A DNA stretch of 64,000 nt from JAYPWI01 sp964629575 (GTDB lineage Bacteria > Actinomycetota > Acidimicrobiia > Acidimicrobiales > Poriferisodalaceae), in the NCBI GenBank assembly GCA_964629575.1, contig CAZVUM010000003.1:62001-126000 (forward strand), in the 5' to 3' direction. How positions within the stretch are numbered: the first letter of the stretch is position 1; the number at the start of each line of letters is the position of its first letter. The position numbers and the translations under genes are program-made. The notes under the pieces were generated by a model. It did not search any database and was not told the origin of the DNA. It was given only the letters and a program-made list of their open reading frames with translations. Positions 34,754 to 41,796 of this stretch are shown here, in pieces.

Positions 34754-35352
34754 CCGTCGACCACCGGCCGTCCAACCGCCGCGGGGCGACAGTCGTGGCA
34801 GCGCTGCTGGCGCTCACCACGGTCTGCGCGCTGGCCGCGGTCATGATCGGAGTCCAGGCGTCGAGCGACGTCTCCGAACTGCGGGACAACGACGCGGTCT
34901 GGAACGTGGCGCGTCCCGTGATCGAGGAATCGATCGGGGGCGTCGCCGTCAGTTCCGCGGCCACCTGGCTCCTGGTCCTCATCTCTGGCGCTGCGGCACT
35001 GGCAGTGCGGCCGCGAGGTCTCGGCGCCGATCTCCGCCTCATCAGCCTCGCCGGCTACGCACTCGTCGCGACCGCGGCACTGCTGTGGATCGACGGAGGC
35101 CTTCGCGCAGGTGGTCTCGGGCGGACTCTCGACGACGTCAATGCCGTCGAGGCGCTCGACGTCTTCGAGAACTACACCCAGTACATCGACGGTTGGCGAA
35201 CCCAAACGGTGGGACACGCCACGACCGCAGTCGGGGCCGCTCTCCTCGGGATCGGCTGCTGGCTGGGTCTGGCTGACGACCGACGGTCGCTCGACTCTGG
35301 GCCGCCTCTGCCGACTACTACGGAGGACGCAGAGATCACCGAGGTGGACTGA
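34750..35352 (+). CDS. Membrane protein related to its DUF4328-type neighbours, without zinc ribbon
   Basis: About 200 residues with four hydrophobic segments. The first loop SSDVSELRDNDAVWN parallels SDVREVRDGDGF of the gene before, so the two are paralogues. The start is uncertain: the frame has no ATG near the previous stop. CTG 34750 would give a CTGA overlap and a basic N-terminus; GTG 34795 would start inside the first membrane segment; ATG 34630 would overlap the previous gene by 124 bases. Its stop overlaps the ATG of the third gene. Confidence 0.65.
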   Translation: MTVDHRPSNRRGATVVAALLALTTVCALAAVMIGVQASSDVSELRDNDAVWNVARPVIEESIGGVAVSSAATWLLVLISGAAALAVRPRGLGADLRLISLAGYALVATAALLWIDGGLRAGGLGRTLDDVNAVEALDVFENYTQYIDGWRTQTVGHATTAVGAALLGIGCWLGLADDRRSLDSGPPLPTTTEDAEITEVD

Positions 35353-36176
35353 TGACGACCTGCCCCAGCTGCTCGACCGAGAACGCTGTCGACGCGTCCT
35401 TCTGCGAAGCGTGCGGAGTTTCGCTCGACACGCCGGGCCCCAGTGGCTTCCCGGGCCGACGCGACCACTACCCCTCCCCATCACTCCCTTCGCCCGCCAA
35501 GGGCGTTGCCGGAATCGCCAAGGCGATTCAGGTTCTTCTGATCATCAGCGCGGTGGTGATGACCATTCGCATCCCGACTCGCCTCAACGCATGGTCCAAG
35601 CTCGGGGCATTCATCGACCGAGGATCGTTCTCCAACGAGAGCGCCTTCGTCGACGCAATCGCGATCGACTACGCCCTGTCCGTGCCCCATTTCGGGATCA
35701 TGGTGGCCCTCTTCGTCCTCTTCATCATCCTGGGTCATCGGATGACCACCAATGCGATCGCCTGGCGGGCTCGGCCCCAAGTCACCCCTGGAATGGCGAT
35801 CGGGAGCTGGTTCATCCCCGTCTACTGCGTCGTCGGCCCGTACAACGCTATCGCGGGAGCCCACCGGCTGGCGGGGAACCGCGACTCGACGAACACGGGC
35901 CACAGCATCATCCTGTGGTGGTGGCTGCTGTTCGTCGCCGCCCAGGTGATCGGCGATTGGCTCGCCCGGGTGGCTGCCGTTTCGGCCAACACCAATACGG
36001 TGGGCGGCGTCAACGCCCAGTCAGAGGCCCTGGACTCCCTCCGCGGCGCGATCGCGGCCCAGTTCGTCGGTCAGCTTCTTCTGATCGCGTCTGCGATCGT
36101 GGGATTCTTCGCGGTCAAGACGATCGCCGCACGTCAGCAGGAGCGACTCCTGTCGACGAGCAGCTCTGAGGGCTAG
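35352..36176 (+). CDS. DUF4328-type membrane protein with N-terminal zinc ribbon, third of three
   Basis: A 274-residue protein with ATG 35352 overlapping the previous stop (TGATG). The zinc ribbon has the same spacing as in the first gene (C4, C7, C18, C21), the linker is shorter, and four membrane segments follow, with the shared block GMAIGSWFIPVYCVVGPYNA. Its 3' end overlaps the end of sucD by four bases. The three proteins probably form one complex; the role is unknown. Confidence 0.85.
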   Translation: MTTCPSCSTENAVDASFCEACGVSLDTPGPSGFPGRRDHYPSPSLPSPAKGVAGIAKAIQVLLIISAVVMTIRIPTRLNAWSKLGAFIDRGSFSNESAFVDAIAIDYALSVPHFGIMVALFVLFIILGHRMTTNAIAWRARPQVTPGMAIGSWFIPVYCVVGPYNAIAGAHRLAGNRDSTNTGHSIILWWWLLFVAAQVIGDWLARVAAVSANTNTVGGVNAQSEALDSLRGAIAAQFVGQLLLIASAIVGFFAVKTIAARQQERLLSTSSSEG

Positions 36177-37057
36177 AGCCCGGCGACGATCTCGGCCATC
36201 AGCTCACCGGCTTCGGTCGGGTTGAGCCCGACCTTCACGTCGGCGTCGCGGAGGGCTTCCATCTTGGCGTCGGCGGTTCCCTTGCCGCCCGAGACGATGG
36301 CGCCAGCGTGGCCCATCTTCTTCCCAGGGGGCGCAGTCACGCCGGCGACGTAGCTGGAGACCGGCTTGGACATGTTGTTCTTGATGAACTCGGCGGCTTC
36401 CTCTTCGGCCGAGCCACCGATCTCGCCGATCATCATCACAGCCTTGGTGTCTGGGTCGGCTTCGAAGGCCGCGAGGCAGTCGATGAAGCTGGTGCCAGGC
36501 ACCGGGTCGCCGCCGATCCCCACGCAGGTGGTGACGCCGATGTCCTTCTGCTGCAGTTCGTAGAGCGCCTGATAGGTCAAGGTGCCCGAACGACTCACGA
36601 TGCCGACCGGTCCACCCTCCTTGGCGATGTGTCCCGCTGTGATGCCAATGTTGCACTTCCCGGGGCTGATGATCCCGGGACAGTTGGGACCGAGCAGCCG
36701 CACGTTGGGGTAGTCACGCTTCAAGACGTTGAAAAAACGAGCCTCGTCGTGCGCCGGCACGCCCTCGGTGATCACGGTGATGAACTCGATACCGCCTTCG
36801 GCAGCATCCATCACCGCACCGGCCACTCCAGCGGCCGGGATGAACACGCACGACGCCGTCGCACCCGTCGCTTCGACGGCTTCCTTGCAGTTGGCGAAGA
36901 TCGGAATGCCTTCGACGTCGGTGCCGGCCTTCTTGGGGTTGGTGCCCCCGACGACCTGCGTTCCATACGCCTGATTGAGCAGGCCGTAGTACCGGCCCTG
37001 CGAGCCGGTGAGGCCCTGGTAGATGACCTTGGTGTTCTCGTCGACGAAAATGCTCAC
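36173..37057 (-). CDS. sucD: Succinyl-CoA synthetase, alpha subunit
   Basis: A 294-residue alpha subunit. The CoA-binding N-terminus reads VIYQGLTGSQGRYY, with GGTNPKKAG following; the phosphorylated His is in GHAGAIVSGGKGTA near the C-terminus (about 253). GTG 37057 follows a strong AGGAGG. With SucC it links succinyl-CoA hydrolysis to NTP synthesis in the TCA cycle. It lies 11 bases after sucC and converges on the DUF4328 genes. Confidence 0.97.
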   Translation of the reverse strand: MSIFVDENTKVIYQGLTGSQGRYYGLLNQAYGTQVVGGTNPKKAGTDVEGIPIFANCKEAVEATGATASCVFIPAAGVAGAVMDAAEGGIEFITVITEGVPAHDEARFFNVLKRDYPNVRLLGPNCPGIISPGKCNIGITAGHIAKEGGPVGIVSRSGTLTYQALYELQQKDIGVTTCVGIGGDPVPGTSFIDCLAAFEADPDTKAVMMIGEIGGSAEEEAAEFIKNNMSKPVSSYVAGVTAPPGKKMGHAGAIVSGGKGTADAKMEALRDADVKVGLNPTEAGELMAEIVAGL

Positions 37058-37068
37058 GTCAGTCCTCC

Positions 37069-38211
37069 TCAGGCCCGGGCCAGTTCGACGGACTTGCGGG
37101 CCGCGTCGAGCATCGTGGGTTCCATCATCAGCTTGTCGTTGAGGTGCGGTTGAAGGATCTCTCGGCCCTCATCGGCGTTCGTGCCGTCGAGGCGGATGAT
37201 GATCGGGGCGTCGATCTCGACTCTGTCGAGAGCGCCGATGATGCCGTTGGCCACCTCTTCGCCGCGGGTGATGCCGCCGAAGATGTTGATGAAGATGGCC
37301 CGCACGTTGGGGTCGTTGTTGATCACTTCGAGCGCTCCCGCCATCACCTCGGCGTTCGCCCCACCCCCGATGTCGAGGAAGTTGGCCGGCTTGCCACCCA
37401 CCTGGTTGACCACATCGACGGTCGACATGGCCAGCCCGGCACCGTTGGCGATCACCCCGACGCTGCCCTCGAGCCCGACGTACTGGAGGCCCTTGTCGTG
37501 GGCTGCCTCCTCGCGTTCGTCGCGGGGCTGCGTCTCGTCGAACTCGGCGTACTCCTCGTGACGGAAGACGCTGTTGCTGTCGAGCGTGACCTTCGCATCC
37601 AGCACATGGACCCGGTTGTCCGGCGTGAGGATGAGCGGGTTGATCTCGACCAGGTCGGCGTCGCCCTCGGTGTAGGCCGAGTACAGCTGCAACATGATCT
37701 CGACGGCTCCGTCGCGTGCCGCAGGGTTGAGGTTGGCTCCGTCGACCCAGGCCTCCGCTTGCTCCCTGCTCAGCCCTTCGGCCGGATCGACGTGGATGCG
37801 GCTGATGGCGCTGGGGTTCTCCGCAGCCACCGTCTCGATCTCGACGCCACCCTCTGCGGAGAGCATTCCGAGGTGCTTCTTTGCCGATCGGTCAAGGGTG
37901 AAGCTCGCGTAGTACTCCTCGGAGATGTCGCTGGCCTTCTCGATCCACAACCGCTGGACGATGTGGCCGTTGATGTCGAGCCCGAGAATGTTCGACGCAT
38001 GGGTGCGAACGTCGTCGACGGAGGCCGCGAACTTCACGCCACCCGCCTTTCCGCGTCCTCCCGTGTGGACCTGCGCCTTCACCATCACCGGTGTTCCGAG
38101 GCGTTCGGCGGCACCGACAGCTTCATCGACCGTGAATGCCACCTCCCCTGGGGAGACTGGCATGCCGTACTTGGCGAAGAACTGCTTGCCTTGATATTCG
38201 AAGAGATCCAT
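37069..38211 (-). CDS. sucC: Succinyl-CoA synthetase, beta subunit
   Basis: A 380-residue ATP-grasp subunit beginning MDLFEYQGKQFFAKYG at ATG 38211; the open frame upstream is spurious. Family blocks KAQVHTGGRGKAGGVK, EINPLILTPDN (metal-binding) and NIFGGITRGEEVA are present. sucD follows directly, so the two form one transcription unit. Confidence 0.97.
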   Translation of the reverse strand: MDLFEYQGKQFFAKYGMPVSPGEVAFTVDEAVGAAERLGTPVMVKAQVHTGGRGKAGGVKFAASVDDVRTHASNILGLDINGHIVQRLWIEKASDISEEYYASFTLDRSAKKHLGMLSAEGGVEIETVAAENPSAISRIHVDPAEGLSREQAEAWVDGANLNPAARDGAVEIMLQLYSAYTEGDADLVEINPLILTPDNRVHVLDAKVTLDSNSVFRHEEYAEFDETQPRDEREEAAHDKGLQYVGLEGSVGVIANGAGLAMSTVDVVNQVGGKPANFLDIGGGANAEVMAGALEVINNDPNVRAIFINIFGGITRGEEVANGIIGALDRVEIDAPIIIRLDGTNADEGREILQPHLNDKLMMEPTMLDAARKSVELARA

Positions 38212-38341
38212 CCGGACGCTCCTGGTTGGCGGACGTGGACCGCTCCGGGCGGGCCCACGAGTGGGAGATAGTAGTGGGTCTGATTGAGCGCCCCCCGATG
38301 GCGCGCTACCGATGTGGTGTCGAACCGAAAGGAAGCTCACG

Positions 38342-38788
38342 ATGAGCGCGAATGCCCGCAGACTTCTGCTCGGTGCGATCACCGTCATCGCGGTGATCGT
38401 GGGGCTGTTCGCCATCGCGGCCGGTCCTGGGAGCGACCGCGAGGTGTCGAATCTCGGAAGCGACGAGTTCGACTCGCTGCGTCCCGAGAAGGTGGCTCGC
38501 GACGCTGCAGAAGGCCCGCTGTTCTTCCCGGATCCAATCCGTGAGGGCCGAGACATCTATGTCGCGCACGACGGCGGACCGGCCACCGAGGGCTTCACGG
38601 TCTTCAGCGCCCTCAACTCCGAGACCGGTTGCCTGCTGCAGTACGAGCGCGACACAGGTGATCTGGTCGACGTGTGCGATGGCAGCCGACACCCCGCCGA
38701 TGGGTCGACGCAGCTGCGCTACCCGGTCGAAGTGCGCGACGATCGTCTGATCATCGATCTCAACTTCGAGGAACGGGACCAACAGTGA
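38342..38788 (+). CDS. Membrane-anchored Rieske-like protein lacking all cluster ligands
   Basis: A 148-residue protein with one N-terminal membrane helix (about 7-28) and an outer domain. The C-terminal part (about 85-140) follows the Rieske fold pattern, but where CTHLGC is expected it has NSETGC (92-97) and in place of CPCHGS it has DVCDGS (110-115). All four Fe-S ligands are thus lost, while both cysteines of the usual disulphide (C97, C112) remain. ATG 38342 follows AAGGAAG. Its stop overlaps the GTG of the enoyl-CoA hydratase gene. Assignment is from pattern alone. Confidence 0.6.
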   Translation: MSANARRLLLGAITVIAVIVGLFAIAAGPGSDREVSNLGSDEFDSLRPEKVARDAAEGPLFFPDPIREGRDIYVAHDGGPATEGFTVFSALNSETGCLLQYERDTGDLVDVCDGSRHPADGSTQLRYPVEVRDDRLIIDLNFEERDQQ

Positions 38789-39606
38789 GCAGCATCGACA
38801 CAGGAACAGACGTCCTCCTGGGACGGAAGGAGGGCCGCGTCGCTGTCCTCACGTTCAACCGTCCCGAAGCGCGCAACGCCCTCCACCCGCAGACGTACGA
38901 GGCCTTCGAGCGTGTGCTGCCCCAACTCGCGGACGACGACTCCGTCGGCGCTGTCGTGCTGACGGGGGCGGGCGGCGCGTTCTGCGCCGGCGGCGACGTC
39001 AAGAACATGAACGCTCGCAACAGCGGCCAGGCAACTGCGCCCCCGACGCCCGAAGCCGCCATCTCCGACCTCCGCTCCCGACAGCTGACGGTGAGCGGCG
39101 CCCTCCACACGTTCCCGAAGGTGACCATCGCCGCGATCGACGGCGCCGCCGCCGGCGCCGGAATGTCGATCGCGCTCGCGTGCGACCTGCGCGTGGCCTC
39201 GCCGCGCGCCATCTTCACGACGGCGTTCGCCAAGGTCGGCTTCTCGGGAGACTTCGGGGGGAGCTGGTTTCTGACCCAGCTCGTCGGCTCGGCAAAAGCG
39301 CGAGAGCTGTACCTGACGGCCGACCGAATCGATGTGGAGACGGCCCAACGGTTCGGGATCGTGAACGAGATCCTCGACGGCGACTTCGACGATGCGGCCG
39401 TGACCTATGCCCGCCGCTTTGCCGAGGGGCCGATCGTCGCTCAGCGGTACATCAAGGAGAACCTCAACCGCGCCGAGGTGGCCGACCTGGTCACCTGCCT
39501 CGACGCCGAGGCCGCAGCGATGACCCGCTGCCGTTCCACCGACGACCACAAAGAGGCAGTTGCAGCCTTCGTCGAGAAGCGGACTCCCACCTTCACCGGT
39601 CGCTGA
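38785..39606 (+). CDS. Enoyl-CoA hydratase/isomerase family protein
   Basis: A 273-residue crotonase starting at GTG 38785 (GTGA overlap). Both oxyanion-hole segments are present: AFCAGGDVKNM and GAAAGAGMSIALACD. The residue pattern after FSGDFGGSW lacks a clear pair of catalytic Glu residues, so isomerase or other crotonase activity is as likely as hydration. It is followed by a perfect 38-base palindrome and a CaiB-type CoA-transferase, so a CoA-linked catabolic role is likely. Confidence 0.9.
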   Translation: MSSIDTGTDVLLGRKEGRVAVLTFNRPEARNALHPQTYEAFERVLPQLADDDSVGAVVLTGAGGAFCAGGDVKNMNARNSGQATAPPTPEAAISDLRSRQLTVSGALHTFPKVTIAAIDGAAAGAGMSIALACDLRVASPRAIFTTAFAKVGFSGDFGGSWFLTQLVGSAKARELYLTADRIDVETAQRFGIVNEILDGDFDDAAVTYARRFAEGPIVAQRYIKENLNRAEVADLVTCLDAEAAAMTRCRSTDDHKEAVAAFVEKRTPTFTGR

Positions 39607-39611
39607 GCCAG

Positions 39612-39649
39612 CCATTTAGGTTCCAGGAGCGCTCCTGGAACCTAAATGG
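39612..39649. repeat. Perfect 38-base palindrome
   Basis: CCATTTAGGTTCCAGGAGC (39612-39630) is followed with no spacer by its exact complement (39631-39649). It lies six bases after the enoyl-CoA hydratase stop. As RNA it folds into a long hairpin and may end transcription, though no T-run follows. Confidence 0.9.
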
Positions 39650-39675
39650 TCTCCGGCGCACGCGAGACTCTCCCC

Positions 39676-40878
39676 ATGGGCCAACCGCCACCCCTCGAAG
39701 GGGTTCGTGTTCTCGACTTCACGCGCATCATCGCCGGGCCGCTGTGTACCCAGGAGCTCGCCGATCTCGGCGCGGACGTCATCAAGGTGGAGCACCCGGT
39801 CACGGGCGACGAGACCCGGGCCCGCAGTCCGAAAGGGGACCGGCGGGGTCCCATGTTCCTGGCGTTCAACCGTTCGAAGCGGAGCATCTGCATCGATCTC
39901 GCCGCACCCGCGGGCCAGCAACTCGCCCGTGATCTCGCCGGCCAGTGCGATGTGGTCATCGAGAACTTTCGCCCCGGAGTGATGGACCGGCTCGGCCTGG
40001 GCCCCGACGTTCTACGAGCAGCCGACCCATCCCTCATCTACGTGTCGATCTCCGCGTACGGAGCGACGGGTCCGTGGTCAGACCGACCGGGGCTCGACCC
40101 GGTATTCCAGGCTCAGTCGGGGATGATGTCGATCACCGGCCCGATCGACGGCGAGCCGATGCGCCATGCCCTGTCGATCATCGACACTCTCACGGCGTCA
40201 CATGCGACGTCCGCAATCTGCGCGGCGATCATCGGCCGTCAGAGACACGGACAGGGCGACCGCATCGATCTGTGCCTCCTCGACACAGCGATCGCGGGTC
40301 TCGGGAATGCGGGCCTGGTCTACCTCTCGACTGGCCACCCTCCCGCCCGGTCGGGCAACCGCCACCTGGTGGCTGCTCCGATCGACCTCTTCGCGACAGC
40401 AACGGAGCCGGTGTACCTGGCCATGGCCACCGATCGGTTGTTCGCGGACCTGTGCGGGGTGATCGGCCGCCAGGATCTCCTCGACGAGGAGCTCTACAAC
40501 TCCCCCGCAGCCCGCTCGAAGAACCGCGATGCGCTCAAAGCCGAGATCGAGCGGGCGCTCAGCACTCGCTCGGCCGAGGACTGGCTCAACGACATGCATC
40601 ATCTCCCGGCGGGAGCCGTCCGCACGATCGACCAGGCCCTGCAGGCACCGGAGGTCCTCCACCGCGACATGGTCGCCGAGATTCCCGACGGTGAGGGAAC
40701 GGTGTCGCTTCTCGGCAGCATCTTCAAGTTCGCCGAAACCGAGCTGGCCCCGATGCGCACTCCACCCCTTCTCGGCGGCGATGCAGACAGCGTGCTGTCG
40801 GAGGTTCTCGGACACGACCCGGAGACAATCGCCGCCCTCCGCAGCGCGGGCACGATCACCTCGGCCGGCCCATCCTGA
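39676..40878 (+). CDS. CaiB/BaiF family CoA-transferase
   Basis: A 400-residue class III CoA-transferase. The N-terminal block GVRVLDFTRIIAGPLCTQ is typical, and the catalytic Asp is expected in GLDPVFQAQSG (about residue 142). ATG 39676 is chosen because the ATG at 39646 lies inside the palindrome. It moves CoA between carboxylic acids; substrates are unknown. The neighbouring crotonase suggests a shared degradation route. The stop codon overlaps the hairpin repeat that follows. Confidence 0.93.
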   Translation: MGQPPPLEGVRVLDFTRIIAGPLCTQELADLGADVIKVEHPVTGDETRARSPKGDRRGPMFLAFNRSKRSICIDLAAPAGQQLARDLAGQCDVVIENFRPGVMDRLGLGPDVLRAADPSLIYVSISAYGATGPWSDRPGLDPVFQAQSGMMSITGPIDGEPMRHALSIIDTLTASHATSAICAAIIGRQRHGQGDRIDLCLLDTAIAGLGNAGLVYLSTGHPPARSGNRHLVAAPIDLFATATEPVYLAMATDRLFADLCGVIGRQDLLDEELYNSPAARSKNRDALKAEIERALSTRSAEDWLNDMHHLPAGAVRTIDQALQAPEVLHRDMVAEIPDGEGTVSLLGSIFKFAETELAPMRTPPLLGGDADSVLSEVLGHDPETIAALRSAGTITSAGPS

Positions 40879-40918
40879 GTTGAGCAACCTCGGTGTCAGG
40901 CACCGATGTTGCTCAACT
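40878..40918. repeat. GTTGAGCAAC hairpin family, copy 2
   Basis: Eighteen-base arms (40878-40895 and 40901-40918) with one mismatch around the loop TCAGG. The outer part AGTTGAGCAAC, the GGTG before the loop and the loop itself match copy 1 at 20090-20128. The bases between differ in both arms, and the pairing is largely kept. Confidence 0.85.
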
Positions 40919-40932
40919 TCACATCGACCGGG

Positions 40933-41754
40933 CTACTCGATCACGAACCGGGCGCCGAGCAGATCGAGGGCGACGGATCCACCCGCCGTGGACGGCTCCA
41001 GACCGCGGTCTGACAGAACCTGCGCAGCCCGTTCCGGGTTCTCGGCCTCGAGCACCAATGCGTGAAGACCCGGGCCCCGATCCTTCAGCTGCTTCTCAAG
41101 CTCCAGGGCGAACGGTCGGCGAGTGTCGACAGGCGCGGCGAGCTCCACCACCCCACCCTTGGGAGGAGTGCAGATCACCGAGTCGACGCCCCGATCCTCA
41201 TCCCGCACGACCTCACCGGCCTCGAGACCGAAGCCCGGTGGTCCGTACGCGTCCACGGCGATCCCCACGTCGTCGACCGCCACGATGGTTCGCATGATCC
41301 CCGACAGCGCCGGGGCCGAACTCGGATGCGGGCCACCAGCCTTCACCGAGTCGTTGGGGTACACCCGGACGAGCACGCCGTGGGTGGTCTTGGGATGCAC
41401 ATCACGTCCACCTGCACCCGGCATCAGCGCAAGCACGCCCAGGCCACGACCGGCGAGCACCTCGGCCTCAGCGTCTGGGTCGGGCGCTTCGAGCATCATG
41501 GCGTAGAACCCTTCGCCACGAGCATCGAGGAACCGCTGCAGGGCCTGACTGAGCGGAAGCTCGGGATTGGCGGGCGACATGAGCTCCACGTTGCTGCCGC
41601 CCTCAGGGACGCACATCCCCACGTGCGCGCCGAGCGATGGAACCGTCTGATCCGAGAAATCGAGAACCGGCATGCCGAGGCCGTCGCGGAAGAGGGCCAC
41701 TGCGGCTTCGTAGTCGTGCATCGCGATCGCGACGCGTGGCAATGCGGTGATCAT
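40933..41754 (-). CDS. VOC family protein, two modules
   Basis: A 273-residue protein. The first module (about 1-130) resembles methylmalonyl-CoA epimerase or glyoxalase (RVAIAMHDYEAAVALFRDG; NVELMSP), and a second, weaker module follows (TIVAVDDVGIAVDAYGPPG). Metal ligands are incomplete, so activity is uncertain. It is convergent with the CaiB gene, the hairpin repeat lying between. Confidence 0.82.
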   Translation of the reverse strand: MITALPRVAIAMHDYEAAVALFRDGLGMPVLDFSDQTVPSLGAHVGMCVPEGGSNVELMSPANPELPLSQALQRFLDARGEGFYAMMLEAPDPDAEAEVLAGRGLGVLALMPGAGGRDVHPKTTHGVLVRVYPNDSVKAGGPHPSSAPALSGIMRTIVAVDDVGIAVDAYGPPGFGLEAGEVVRDEDRGVDSVICTPPKGGVVELAAPVDTRRPFALELEKQLKDRGPGLHALVLEAENPERAAQVLSDRGLEPSTAGGSVALDLLGARFVIE

Positions 41755-41796
41755 CTCGGCCCCCTCGGTGTCCCATCGAGCCTACGCCCGTAGGGG

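Noticed and set aside
36492..36504. GGTGCCAGGCACC, identical to the element at 19160-19172
   Set aside because: It lies inside sucD and codes for the conserved segment around VPGT; no hairpin partner is next to it. Most likely a coincidence of codon choice.
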